From assembly GCA_030581615.1 (NCBI GenBank), contig JAKTTT010000041.1, positions 1 to 64,000 of the forward strand: a stretch of 64,000 nt of DNA. The letters are read 5' to 3'. Position 1 is the first letter of the stretch; each line of letters starts with the position of its first letter. The position numbers and the translations under genes were made by a program. The stretch comes from Alloascoidea africana (taxonomy: Eukaryota > Ascomycota > Alloascoideomycetes > Alloascoideales > Alloascoideaceae). This document shows positions 52,357-63,846 of the stretch, piece after piece. A model generated the notes under the pieces. That model was not told where the DNA came from. It ran no database searches and was given only the letters and a program-made list of their open reading frames with translations.

Positions 52357-52962
52357 TCAACATTGATTGTATCCTTCCTTTTGTAAAAATACCTTGAAAT
52401 CTCGTTTCTCTTCTGGTGTCAACAAATCCCATATCTTATCTGGAGGTGCGGAATCAAGTAGTTGCTCGAGTTCTTTGCTGTTTTCTTCGGAAAAATCGAC
52501 GCTTCCTGAGCTGCTATCGTCTGAATCATCATCATTTATACTTCCATATTTTTCAATAACTTGTTTTTCTACTTTTTTCAAATCAACTGGAGGTTCGTAC
52601 TTCCATTCCGTTTGTTCCCCATTATTTGTATTTCGTTCAAATTTATTCCCAAGATCTCCATCTTCACCAGTATACTTTTTCAAAAGCCGTAAGGTTTTGG
52701 AAATCGATTTTTTAGAATGAGTGGTAGAAGAAACCTCTTCCGCTATTTCTTCTTGGTAAAACCTGTCATAGCATCTTTTATGTGCCTCATTTTTGTAACA
52801 TGACAATGAACAATAAAGCGTAAGACATTTGGGACAGGTATAGTTGGCTTGTTTCTCGCTACAGATTTGACAAAGTGTGCGAGATATACTGGGCGCTTTG
52901 CTGGATCCAGAATCCTTCCCTAGGGCATTCAATCCAAATTGGCCTTGTTCATTGCAAAACAT
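52357..52962 (-). CDS. ZNHIT2-like HIT-type zinc-finger protein
   Basis: 201 residues. A HIT zinc finger occupies about 30-65: CQICSEKQANYTCPKC, then LYCSLSCYK..AHKRC. The following DRFYQEEIAEEV corresponds to the CxxxFYxxxVxxEL that I associate with ZNHIT2 rather than the Hit1/Vps71 types. The C-terminus (DLLTPEEKRDFKVFLQ) also fits the LTPAERRAF.. segment of that family. The middle is acidic and Ser-rich. ZNHIT2 works with the R2TP chaperone and Prp8/U5 snRNP assembly in animals; an equivalent role here is inference. The gene is divergent from the PPR-like gene with 376 bp between the starts. Confidence 0.75.
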   Translation of the reverse strand: MFCNEQGQFGLNALGKDSGSSKAPSISRTLCQICSEKQANYTCPKCLTLYCSLSCYKNEAHKRCYDRFYQEEIAEEVSSTTHSKKSISKTLRLLKKYTGEDGDLGNKFERNTNNGEQTEWKYEPPVDLKKVEKQVIEKYGSINDDDSDDSSSGSVDFSEENSKELEQLLDSAPPDKIWDLLTPEEKRDFKVFLQKEGYNQC

Positions 52963-53338
52963 GATATGTAGGACAAGAGAATAAGAAAAACCGTTTGACT
53001 AGCAAGTAGAATTGGTACCCCCATACATCTCCACAATTGCAAGCTGATGTCTCTCTCCCTCTTCTAATATTGCGAGAATTGAGGGTACATATCTGAGAAG
53101 AGATATTTTTGGTCCAAGTATCCTTCACATCGATAGCCAAATTTCATTTATTTCCTTTTAAGCAATGTCAATTTAGAGCAACCCCGATGAACCTATCCAG
53201 CCATTATTTGAAACTTCATCTGTTACCCGGAACTTGAATTGTTGAATTTTCCTCCTGGGGCCAATCAAGCAAAACCAATGTGTTCAAAAAAAAACTGACT
53301 TTAGCGAGCCATAAATGGAAATAAGCGGGTAGACTCAA
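52963..53338. promoter_or_regulatory. Divergent promoter, ZNHIT2-like and PPR-like genes
   Basis: 376 bp between the two start codons. No motif stands out. Confidence 0.4.
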
Positions 53339-55993
53339 ATGTTCCGCAATGAAATGCTAGCATCATGTTTAAGGTCAAAAGGATACAGAGCATCTCGGCT
53401 GCTTTTCCAAGATAAAAGGATAGCCAGCTCTTTTTACTTACCATCGAGAAAGACCCTACAAATTTCAAGATCTTATGCCTCGAGCATATGGCCTGGGGGC
53501 AATCTTTTCAAGAGTAAACCAAAAGTTGAAGTTGTGTTCAATGATGGTGGAATGATCGTTTCCCCTGAGATTGACGATATGAAGGTTGAACTTAACTCAT
53601 TGTTACGTTCTAGAAAGCCTGAATTACCCGATATTAAAAAGATGCTATTTCAAATTATCGATTCCCTTCCTGACAATGCTCTTAATCCCGAACTGGTTCC
53701 AACAGTGGAGGATGCTATACGACGGCTACTAGTAGTTGAAGGGTGCCTATCGGGGTCTGAAATCTTCAAAATTTTAAAATCTCTTGTTGATGGATTTACG
53801 CAACCCCATCATGTAACCAACAAAAGGCTCGTGTTCACTTTATACAGAAGATTAATGAATATGAATGTACCTGACAAAATGAAAGTTAAAAGTACTGCTC
53901 TGTGTTTCAAATGCGATTTACTACGAACAAAATCAACGATTACAATGCAGAACCATTTGACACAGTTTCTAGAAAACAATGAAAAACTCGCAGTGAGCTT
54001 ATTGGAAGAGGTTATAAAGATAATGGAGATTCGACCAACGCTATCGGCGCTTATTCTTCTTTACAATCTGATATTGGAGAAAAGATACCACGTTTCTCAG
54101 GAGTTTTACCACAGTTTCTTCTCTCTTCTGATGAAGGCTCTGGATAGTAGAATCCAGTCAACGGTTGAGCTAAAGGAAGACGATAAAGTCCTATCGGAAA
54201 TGATCGAAAAGCTAGTGATTCAAAATTTAACAACACAGTGCTCATTCAACAGGGAAACAATACAACTTCTATTGGAGTATACAATGGATTTAGAAATGCA
54301 TTTATCAGGAGAAAAGATTTTGGATCTGGTAGTTTTGCCTCTATTCAAAACGAAGATTGATACCAGAAGCGAATTTACAGAGCACTTTTATCGCATAGTG
54401 ATAGAAGCATCTATGAGATTCAACAAAATATCAATGCCTTTGGCCGAAATAGTTGATGAATGTTCCCAAAAGTTTACAACACCTTCAAAGACTACGAGAG
54501 ATAGCATTGCACAATGGACAGCATACTCCTTCCCTGATCTTACCAACGTTTTCCAGTTTCTTGAACAACTTGAGGGACAACGCCAGCAAGCATTAGAACA
54601 AGATGAAGACGAAGAGAATTGGATAGATGTATCCACTTACAACAAAATTCTTGAAGGTGCTTGCAACTCGAACAAATCGGATAAATACATTGAGGACATG
54701 TCAAAGGAGATTCTTGAAAAGTACGACGTAGAACGGAATGCTCTGTCATTCAGACATCTAATGAAAAGGAGTCTCGAGGTTGGCGATATCACAGAAACAA
54801 CCACACTATTTAATAAAAGCATAGAGGAAGGTATCCAGTGGGATCATGATGATGGCGGTATGCACTTGACAGTTCTGTTTGAATTGCTTATTGTGCTGGC
54901 ACAGAGACCGTTCACGACAGAGACTATTTACGACACTTTTGGATGGTACACAAAGGTCAAAATGTTCACGGATACTATCAACTATGAGTCAACAGCTGCT
55001 TTGGTTAAACTATGTTTAGAAAACGAGTATATTGGAGACGCAGCAGAGGTGCTTTCGAGGGAACTTCTAAAATCCGATGGAAACAAAGAACCATACGAAT
55101 GGCGAGAACTTCCCCAAATATATCAGCACATGGACAAGTTTGTGTTGAAAAACTCGGACTACAAAGCTGCTTGGTACATGTATGGTCTAATCCACAAATA
55201 CTTTTATGTACCACCCGAGTCATATCTTCCCTCAATGGCTCACTTTTGCCGTTTAGAAAGGCCTGACGCGGCTTTGAAAATCTTTCGAAAGATGAGAAAA
55301 TTGCACAAATCACATGGATTCAAGTCACCGGATGAACAGATATACTCCTATCTCTTTAGAGAGTTTGGCAGACAACTGTATGAAGAAGGCATTCTTGCCC
55401 TTCACAGCTATCTGAAAATGGATCTCAGAATGGAAATGGATATTGGGGTTATGAATTCCGTTTTGGAAGCTTACTGCCAGCTTGAAGATTTCCAAAAATT
55501 ACAAGAGCTGTTTGATCAAGTGAGCGTTCTTCCAAGGGAAAAGGGAATCAACAATGAAACAGCCACGGTTATGCTGAAGGCCTACACAAAACTATCTCTA
55601 CCTGCTGTTGAAAGCTTTTGGGGGTCAATGTCTACCTACGACGTTTTACCAGATGTCGATAATTATCGCCAGTACCTTGTCGCACAATGCTACTATGGCA
55701 ACTACGATAATGCTCTGGACATGGCTAAAACTCTTGAACTGGAGGAAGGCACTCGGCCCGATGAGCATCTTATCGAGGGCCTTTATAGTTGGACCATGAC
55801 GAGCTCTGGGAAGAGCAAAGTCGAAAACTGGGCACTGGAACACTATCCCGAAGAGTGGGAGTCTCTAAAGGAAACAGGAAAGCTGAAAGAGTATGTAATT
55901 GATGAAAGCGATAAATCTTCATTGCCACAAGATTTGCGACATGCAACCATCGACTTGATTGAGGCTGAAAACACTTCATTAACTACAAAATAA
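53339..55993 (+). CDS. Mitochondrial pentatricopeptide-repeat-like protein
   Basis: 884 residues, single exon. The N-terminus is a mitochondrial presequence (basic, Ser/Leu-rich, few acids over the first 50 residues; RSKGYRASRLLF.., then SRSYASS as a likely cleavage region). The rest is helical in ~35-residue periods. Typical PPR-type text appears in several places: VSTYNKILEGACNSN, LSFRHLMKRSLEVGDITETTTLFNKSIEEG, NSVLEAYCQLEDFQKLQELFDQV and YRQYLVAQCYYGNYDNALDMAKTLE. Yeast PPR proteins of this size act on mitochondrial transcripts (stability, translation or ribosome function). Which one this is cannot be decided by eye. Confidence 0.75.
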   Translation: MFRNEMLASCLRSKGYRASRLLFQDKRIASSFYLPSRKTLQISRSYASSIWPGGNLFKSKPKVEVVFNDGGMIVSPEIDDMKVELNSLLRSRKPELPDIKKMLFQIIDSLPDNALNPELVPTVEDAIRRLLVVEGCLSGSEIFKILKSLVDGFTQPHHVTNKRLVFTLYRRLMNMNVPDKMKVKSTALCFKCDLLRTKSTITMQNHLTQFLENNEKLAVSLLEEVIKIMEIRPTLSALILLYNLILEKRYHVSQEFYHSFFSLLMKALDSRIQSTVELKEDDKVLSEMIEKLVIQNLTTQCSFNRETIQLLLEYTMDLEMHLSGEKILDLVVLPLFKTKIDTRSEFTEHFYRIVIEASMRFNKISMPLAEIVDECSQKFTTPSKTTRDSIAQWTAYSFPDLTNVFQFLEQLEGQRQQALEQDEDEENWIDVSTYNKILEGACNSNKSDKYIEDMSKEILEKYDVERNALSFRHLMKRSLEVGDITETTTLFNKSIEEGIQWDHDDGGMHLTVLFELLIVLAQRPFTTETIYDTFGWYTKVKMFTDTINYESTAALVKLCLENEYIGDAAEVLSRELLKSDGNKEPYEWRELPQIYQHMDKFVLKNSDYKAAWYMYGLIHKYFYVPPESYLPSMAHFCRLERPDAALKIFRKMRKLHKSHGFKSPDEQIYSYLFREFGRQLYEEGILALHSYLKMDLRMEMDIGVMNSVLEAYCQLEDFQKLQELFDQVSVLPREKGINNETATVMLKAYTKLSLPAVESFWGSMSTYDVLPDVDNYRQYLVAQCYYGNYDNALDMAKTLELEEGTRPDEHLIEGLYSWTMTSSGKSKVENWALEHYPEEWESLKETGKLKEYVIDESDKSSLPQDLRHATIDLIEAENTSLTTK

Positions 55994-56083
55994 CCCTGAT
56001 AAATGACTTGGACATATGTATAGACATAGTGGCACATGGATCTGCCCATTGGCATTTGTAAATATACTTGCATAAATTTCCTT

Positions 56084-58509
56084 TTAATGGGATACATCTT
56101 TGGTAGCTTGCGAAATGTGGGTAGTATTGACCTTTTGGAAAGTTAGTATCAAAGCATTTATAACGAATCTTCTGTGACTTACCTTTGTTGCAAACCGCAA
56201 TGAATTCAGCGTTTCATTGAGATGTTGTTGAAGAGGTGAAATATTCACAAACATTAAAGTTTTTGAGTTCCCACTCAGGGAGTACTGCAAAAGATAGGTG
56301 AGCTATAAAAGCGTGTTAGAAGCTGATCTCTTGAGGTTCTGGCATTTATTCTTCTTACCTTTGAGTTTCTAAAAGGAATGTGACCAGATTCTCCCCTTGT
56401 CCCAAGCGCGTGAATGACATCTCCCAAACAGCTTAAACTCTTATTAATGGCCTGGGTTTCTTTAAGCCTATCTCCTGTTGCCTGAGAATGCGAAAGTCGT
56501 TCCGATCCAGCTAGATCAATAAGATTCAACTTTCCCTCACAACGTTCTCCAGTCTTTGAATTTTGGCCTTTCAAGTAGATCATGAAAACACTGTGAGACC
56601 TAGACGACCTCTCATTTGCCTTGGTAGCAGCCACTGATCTATTGCTGGATGCTTGCTGTAAGATCTGATCCACCTGACAGGGAGATTCTAACGAAACTGT
56701 TGTAAGTCCTGTTACTACTGTCTTTTGCACTTTTGGTAAATGTCGAATCTCAAACTTTTTCTTGTCGATCTCATTTGCATTTCCAAGCAAGTCGTTTACA
56801 TTCTCATTATAGATTTCCAAAAATTGTCCTTCAAACTGGTAAACCCATCCTCGCTCTTCCAAACTATTGGCCGTGTCAAAGATTTGTTTCACTGTTCGAG
56901 GAATCATGCCATCCTCAGAAGACATTGTATGTGTTTTGCCTGAGCCTGTTTGTCCATATGCGAAAATACAGACGTTGTAGCCGTCAAGAGCGCTTTGAAC
57001 CAACTGGGACAGCTCTTCGAATATCTCTTCGTTTGTAGCTGATGTTTGGAAGACCTTGTCAAATTGAAAAGGGTATGTCTTGGATCTCTCGTTAATTCGT
57101 TGTCTAAAACTTATTTCTTGTCCTTCTTCATCTTGATCTGGAAATTTCATATCCGCAATTGCCTGTCCCTGGCCTTGCTCTTTTGGTAAGACAGGTCTAA
57201 TCCTGCAGTACACTCTAATATTCCCCTTCAAGTCTTGCACCCGATTGTGGAGTTTCCTTCTTAGCGTTTCTTCGTGGATCAGCTCTTCTTTTGTGGATTT
57301 GATTGCTTTTTGTATATTTTCTATTGCTTGTTTCATGTCTTCAAGTCGCTCTTCTTTGCTCCGTATACCCTTTTGGAGATTCTCAATGCTTTGGCGCACG
57401 TCCTTAGTTTCTGAGTCCATTTTCCCGAGTTCTAGTTCTTGAATGTTTAATGTCTGTCTCATTTTGTCGTTGGCGGCTTCCTGTTCCGCGATCAAGTTGC
57501 TTATTGTTGTACCCTCTTTTTCCAAGTCTTTTGTCTGGATTTCGAATCTCTCCATATCACATTGAAGGGCAGACCTTTGCTTTTCAAAAGCTTCCTCTAA
57601 ATTGCTTATAGCTCGTTTATGGCTTTCTTGTTCCTTGGCCACCATTTTATCCAAATTTTCTTTCATCCGAACAAGTTCATTTTCTAACGACATCACTTTA
57701 TTTCTCAGTTTTGTGGTAAACTCTTGCTGCTGTCTCCTATGAGAACCGAGCAATTCGGCTTTCCGCGTTTCATGTTCTTTCCTTGCAAGCTCCATCCGCT
57801 GTTGGTGACGCAGTCTTAATTCCTGAATTTTCAATTCACTTTCCTCGCCAATCTCTTTGTTCAAAAGCTCAGCTTTTTCCCCTGCCGCGCCAATTGCTAT
57901 ATGTTGCGCCTGAAGATCTCGTTGCAGTTTCACAATTGTATCCTCAAATTGCTGGCTCTTGAAATTGAGGCCAGATTTTTCAGTTTCGAGTGTCATAATC
58001 TTTGATTTTAGTTCATTAGATTCGAGTTCATGCTGTGTACTCTCATGTTTCATTTTCTCAACCAACTTCAAATGTTCGCCTTCAACTTGAGAAATTCGGT
58101 CCTCAAAGCATTTTGCAAGCATACTGTCTTGATGCTTTATACCTCCAACGCCGCCTGAATAACGAGTAGTACCTGGCGTCGTTATTTCTATTCGACCAAT
58201 TGCAGAAGCTGGTCGTGGTCGCTTGGTCAAGTTTTCTTTCCCTCTGTCTGCTTGGTAAATGCTAAAGTTATGGGCTTTGTGAACAACTTTTTTAGTCGTA
58301 TATCCAGCTGTATTGACTTTTAATGGGTGATTGAGATCCATCTCTGTTAACACTTCTCGTGGAGCAGGCATCATTTCTCTGGTGTGCGCGTTTGTATTCA
58401 GAACAATGGGCGTCTTCAAACCCTTTGATTTCTTAGGAAGCGGTATCTTTGATCCGGTGCTATCAGAACCATCTGTGTTCATCTCGGGCAAAGCTAGAGC
58501 ACCCACCAT
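56084..58509 (-). CDS. Kinesin-14 (Kar3/Klp2-type, C-terminal motor), three exons
   Basis: Exons 56359-58509, 56183-56302 and 56084-56131 join in phase to 772 residues; introns of 56 and 51 bp start GTAAGA/GTAAGT, and the second has a TACTAAC branch. The tail (1-130) is basic and Pro/Thr-rich. A long coiled coil follows (about 130-428). The neck [14 protein letters not shown] introduces the motor: GQTGSGKT (519-526), SSRSHSVF (switch I), [13 protein letters not shown] (switch II), then [28 protein letters not shown] rebuilt across intron 1 and LRFATKV across intron 2. Neck-before-motor order marks a minus-end kinesin-14, acting in spindle and, in yeasts, nuclear fusion. Intron retention would truncate the motor. 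Confidence 0.95.
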
Positions 58510-58776
58510 GTCGAAACGTGTTCGAAGACCCAGTTTTTTTAATGCTGTTGGAGATGGTTACGGACTCAAGATGATGATTTCTGTTTACATTAATACGGTT
58601 GCTGGGGTGATACCTATACATGTAGTCACCTAGACAACCGCACGTGATAATCTCCCGTCATAAGTAAAAGAATGCATCTGTTCTATGTAAATGCTAACGG
58701 TAAATAAATTAACAGCAAAGAGTTATTCTGTCTCGCCTTGCTGTGGTGGTATTCTCTTTTCTACAATGTGACTCAA

Positions 58777-61066
58777 TCAGCTTGATATTCTTGTGTAAAG
58801 GGCGTTGATATAATCTGTTATCCGTTCGACCGTTTTGTGATGGACTTTCGATCCTCCTGTGACCAAAAGCTTTGAAGAATTTGACAACTCAAATGTTGAG
58901 ACCTCGCCCTGCGTAAGTCGATTCCTATCGTCCCAGTATATGATCAGGTCTGGACAGTACAAGCTCCCTTCCTGTTCGGTTTTCAGCCTTGCCAGAGCCA
59001 ATGCCCATCTAGACTGGTGAGCTTTGCTCCTGTCGCTATTTAGTGATTTAAGAAGCGTTTTGGATCCAGGGTCTGAAAGCGCAGAGTATGAGAGCGACGA
59101 GCCTAGTTCATCACACATTCGAACCAGGTACCCATTGACTATGAGCGTGGTATTAGATTTTCCATTTATGAAGCTTCTGATCGAATGCACAACATCTAGT
59201 GTTTTTTTCTGATTGACAGCCTCTCCAGCCTTGCTAATACCGAGCTTCTTCCCAACGTCATTGAAAGGTGAATTATATAGCATGCAACTTGGTAATTGGC
59301 TGGCTAGCATCCTTGAGAACTCTTCTGTGTTCGACCCTTCTACAGCAATAAACAGGGTTTTGTTTCTCCTACTCCGATGTTTGGACTTGCTAGACCTGCC
59401 TCTCCAGGAGCGTAAACTGGCCGCGATAATATCAGCTTTATCTTTAATGGAAAGGTCGGGTTCTGTGGAGAGAGATGATGACGCCTGTTTTTGATCTGGT
59501 AGACTATCTCCCAGCATCTCGTCTATTTTGACCCTCCTCATAGAGTGGGATCTGGACTGGTGGTCATCTTTCTGGAGTAAACCCCTCTCAGGATTGAGAT
59601 GGATCAGTGACGGAAAAGACATGTTCTTGTTTATTGAAGATGATGGCGGAGAACTGGCACTTAATCCCGAATGGCTGCTGCTAATACTGCTGCTTCTGAT
59701 GCTGTTGCTTCTGTGACTGTTTGGCAATTGGTCTCTGAGGGCTGGTGAACCACTCGATATGGGTGACCTTGAATGAGAGGAACTTGCCAAGTTTGATTGG
59801 TCTTGGATTTGGGTTTGAACAGCGAACTGGTGCTGTGCTTGTTGAAAAGGCACATTTTGATGGTTATTAGCTGCGTAATAGGGTTGTGAGCCTTGCTGCT
59901 GCTGTGCTAGATAGGGAAAGCTGTGTGAAGATTTGTTCGACTGGTTCACGAAGGAGACCTGGGAGGTTGAAACGTGCTGACCTGCGCTTGCACTTGTGCT
60001 TGAATACTGAGCGGGCTGTTGCTGGTAAACCGAATAGGGTATGCCGCCAGCGACATTTGGGCCAGCGGAAGCTTGGACGGGGAAGCTGAACAGAAAAGGC
60101 GTTCCAGTTCCTGTCCCCGCGGCCGTAACCTGGTGACCCTGTATTTGTTGCTGGTTTGCTCCTACATACGGCCCTCCGACAAACGCAAACGGCTGGTGGT
60201 TTTGGTTGATTTGGCTGATTGTAGATGAGGAGGTGATGGCTTCGTCAGGATAAGATCCGCCGTTTTTTGTCACATAACCGTTACAGACCACACATTCAAA
60301 GACGTTATTGGAACCGCTTTTACTTTTTACTGATCGTCTCGGCTGGTAGCGGTAGTCAGGATACTTTTCGCTGTGTGCTTTTTTCTCCTCCTCGCTCAGT
60401 TTTATCCAATAGTTTTTGTCCTCCTGACTCAGTGCCCGCCACCTTTGTCCTATTATTTTTGAAATCTCGGGATTAGATTTTCCCTTAAATTCTCCGATAA
60501 CCGAAGCATGGTATTTTTGTCGGAAGAGGATGAATGCTTGAAAGGGATAAAAAGCAAGGACATGACAGATGCCTGTTAGTGTGAAATAAAGCCTGAAATT
60601 TGATTTTTGTGGACTCACCATTTCTCGGTCTTGGAATTCGGTTATTATTCTTGGAACAAGTACACTGATTCATCAAAATAGGTCTTTGGGATATCGCCCC
60701 AGAGGTGGGATCAATTGCAAACGTGTCGGTGTAGGCACTCATACTTTTGGCCTTGCCCTTGGAGTGGGTTGGAGCTGATACATGACCAGACAGTTGCTGC
60801 CCTTCATCCCCGTGTATTATAGTGCCTGGTGTTCCGGAGACAGGAGCAGCCATATGACCGAAATTTTTAAACTGGATAGGGCTAGGTCCTACCATTCCAG
60901 CTGTTGGATAATGAAATTGAGTAGGAGGATACAAGATTGCTGCGTTTGGAGTACTACTGTATAAGGAATTAGCATTTTGGTCGTTGCCGCTCCACCGTTC
61001 ATAGATAGGCGTTTGAGTTAATCCCGTCAAATTACTAGTGTCATTGTGTTCATTTTGATTTGCCAT
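58777..61066 (-). CDS. HMG-box protein with a C-terminal thymidylate-kinase-like (P-loop-less) domain, two exons
   Basis: Exon 1 (60619-61066) and exon 2 (58777-60536) join across an 82-bp intron (GTGAGT, CACTAAC branch, TTTCAAG) to 735 residues. The junction rebuilds RIPRPRNAFILFRQKYH at the start of an HMG box (about 143-216; later WRALSQEDKNYWIKLSEEEKKAH and YPDYRYQPRR), the MATA_HMG/Ste11/Rox1 type. A CxxC pair follows, then ~300 Gln/Ser-rich residues. The last ~190 residues (542-735) form a folded domain: TLFIAVEG, LPSCMLYNSPFNDVGKKL, TTLIVNGYL, LYCPDLIIYWD and SSKLLVTGGSKVHHKTVERI. These follow the order of strands in thymidylate kinases such as Cdc8, but the Gly-x4-GK(T/S) loop and the DRY motif are lost. 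Probably a nuclear transcription factor with a non-catalytic domain. Confidence 0.85.
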
Positions 61067-63723
61067 TATAAAGTTGAATCCTAGAAAGGATTTGTGAAGT
61101 GGTAGAAAAGGAGATGGGGAAGGCAGAGAAGGAGGGAAAAGGATGCCAGATCAGGGTGGTTGATACAAATTATGGGTCCTTGATAGCTGATTCGAAAACG
61201 TAAATGTATTTGGTTCAGGTTTATTTTGAAAAATCTCCCCCAAATAAAACCACAGGCTTGTTTTGGTTCGTCGCTTTGCAGGTGATAAAATGGGATAGAG
61301 AGAGAAGGAAATAGCAACTTTGATATATGAACGATATCGCCCTATTCAATGTATTGTTCTCCCATATATTATTTTAATAGAATCCGAGCGATTATGTTCG
61401 GAAACAGAAGATAGACATAAAGCGTAAGGTATAAGAGCTGGGGGATAGTTCTTATGTTGCAAAGGGAAAAGGAAATTCGAAAAAGATTTGCGAAATGCGC
61501 GCAGCTGGGTTGTCGCAGAATCACAGGAGGGAAGCTAAGAAAAACAAAAACAAAAAAAGGGAAGGAGCAGAAGAAAGGAGAAGAGAAAATATCAGAAAAT
61601 TTTGTTGTGAGTGATGCTTGACAAGCACTCTAATTAATAAAATACTGAGAGACGTCTCTCTCGTACATAACATTAAATCGACAAAAGTTTTTAACTTTAT
61701 TCAGAATATGTTTCAGGCTGAATTATTTACAATTCATCAGATCTTGGTAGGTCTTAACTGGTAGTTCACAATAATGTAAGAAAGACGAAAACACAGGGGA
61801 AAAAAGTAAAGGCAAAAGACGGTGCAAAACGACTTTTGGTTGTGTTAGAAGAGGTTAAAGCATAAGCGAGCAAAGTCAAATAATCGCTTTGTGTCTGGCT
61901 CTATTTGTTAACTTGATAAATAGGAGCTGTTTCTCCATCTTCTCAGGACCCTACACTGGTCAAGCTGTAATGGTATAAAGCTGGTAACAAATTATCCCCA
62001 CACCAGCGGATCGTTACGGTTAGTATTAGGTGTAAACACTACAGTCAATTGAGCCCATTCTGAAAGCTTATAACTCCAGCGGAAGCCCGTCTAGATTACT
62101 TTTATAATTTTATTTCAAACTGACAAAGGGAAAAAGCATTCTCAACTTCCGGGTTCTGGCCGTTTTTTCTTCTGTCCAGGGAAAGAGAACCTATTTTATT
62201 CCAGGACCATCTCGCCGAATGTAATCTTGCACGAGTATATAAGCGGTTAGTTTATTTGATCTATGTTTTAATCGCTTTTATCTATCGTAATTGATGAAGT
62301 ATTAGAGTCCCAAAGGCAGTAGATGATGCATGCAAGGGCCCCCATAGTTTCTCCCCATGTTCATGGACAAGGGTGATTCAGCTAATCGGAGCCAATATCA
62401 TCTACACCGAACCCCGAACACCGACGAAACGCCGTTCCAGTGCTTCTAATGTCTAGCAAAAAAGTCAATGGCTTTGGTCCGGTCCGGAACCATCCGGTCT
62501 CGTCAACCGTTAGAGAGCTTGCATGGCATGCATTGGTATGCAGCACTTCCTGTTGGTGTCTGTTGCATCGAACCAGCATTTACTGATGTGCTGTGCTCTG
62601 AAAATATCCTAATAATCACCTATTCAAATTTTCATGACTGGCTCTCTCCCCCCAGTTACTTTCTAGGTAGTTTAGATATCCTGTACCGATTGAACTCTCC
62701 CAAAATTCACACACACGATTGCCAGGATTTTAGCTGGTTTTTTGTATCGAATTGGCTGATCATCCATCTATCCCTTTCTTCCCCCATCAACATTGATCAA
62801 TAATGGAAGCTTTTTCTACGTATTTTCACCTTCTTTAATTGAATGCGCCTTTTCCAGAAAGTTTGTAGAAACATTGATATTTTATCATATCCATGGATCT
62901 GGTAGATGCGATTTTTTTAACGTTCAAGGCTCCTTGAGCACCGTGGATTTCAGTTAGAAAGAAGAAAATGGCCTTATTTATTCTCATTGTGCCAAAGTAG
63001 TCGCAAGAATATGATTTCCTACAGCATTTTTTCCATTTTGCCTTCTAATTATGAAAACTTAATTTTTCATCAAATTTATGAACTGAATACTAGGTTTCTA
63101 TCGAGCATAAAGAAATATAACTTTGCAGTTTTAGATTGGACTGATAACCTTTTCAGATATATTTGTGCTTGAAAAGTTCTCTAAGACCACACAAATTGTG
63201 TCAAATTTTTGTTAAGATAAGAAATGAGTGGGCTCGGATATTTAAGAAGATTTTGGAGACTTTAACCAAAGTGAAGAGAAACGTTTAGCTGATGTATGAA
63301 CAGATTCTTGGTTATTCCACCTGGTAAATGAATGATTTACAAGTTTTCAAAATGCAGCTCGTTCCAAAATCTTTTATGTAGAAAGCAAAAATAGTATAAT
63401 TTATCTGAAGAAAAACATAATGTCTATTATTTTGTGCCTTTGTTTATGTATAGCCGCTCCTTGAAGCCATATTGGCCTTCTCTTTTTTCATCGGTCTTCA
63501 TGGGCTTTGCTTCCCAAGTCGCTGATACCTATTTCTTTTTCAATTCTCCTGCTCTTTTATTTGAAGTGCAAGGATAGAAGTAGTCCGTTGTCACTGTTTT
63601 GGTAAATAATTCAACTTTGCCTAGACTAGAGAACGCAAAAAGGGGCGGATGCTTCAAGCCCAAAAGCTAGCAGGGTTTTAATCTTTCAGTACAGAACCCG
63701 GATCTTTTTCTCGTCTTTTGAAA
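61067..63723. promoter_or_regulatory. Long upstream region of the HMG-box gene
   Basis: About 2.7 kb with no supportable gene. The small open frames (for example near 62468-62803) lack coding character. Given the direction of the HMG-box gene it is probably an extended control region and possibly a long 5' leader, as known for HMG regulators of mating and morphology in other yeasts. Confidence 0.4.
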
Positions 63724-63846
63724 ATGACGTTGGTATTGAAAACGGTTTATAATGAATTTTTTGTTGATGAGAAGTACAATTGGCCTCTCGTAATATATCT
63801 CGTTGCTGTGTCTCTATATTTTATCTTCTTTGCTTTGGATTTTTAG
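63724..63846 (+). CDS. Possible 40-residue single-pass membrane protein
   Basis: AAAATG at 63721-63726 is a strong yeast start context. The frame gives 40 residues ending in TAG: a hydrophilic start (MTLVLKTVYNEFFVDEKYNW) and a ~20-residue hydrophobic segment (PLVIYLVAVSLYFIFFALDF) at the C-terminus. The shape fits a tail-anchored or subunit-type micro-protein of the ER or mitochondria. I do not recognise it; it may also be the first exon of a gene beyond the window edge, or chance. Confidence 0.3.
   Translation: MTLVLKTVYNEFFVDEKYNWPLVIYLVAVSLYFIFFALDF

Noticed and set aside
62468-62803. 111-residue plus-strand frame upstream of the HMG gene
   Set aside because: Cys/His/Trp-rich chance frame without domain; no start context or partner exons.
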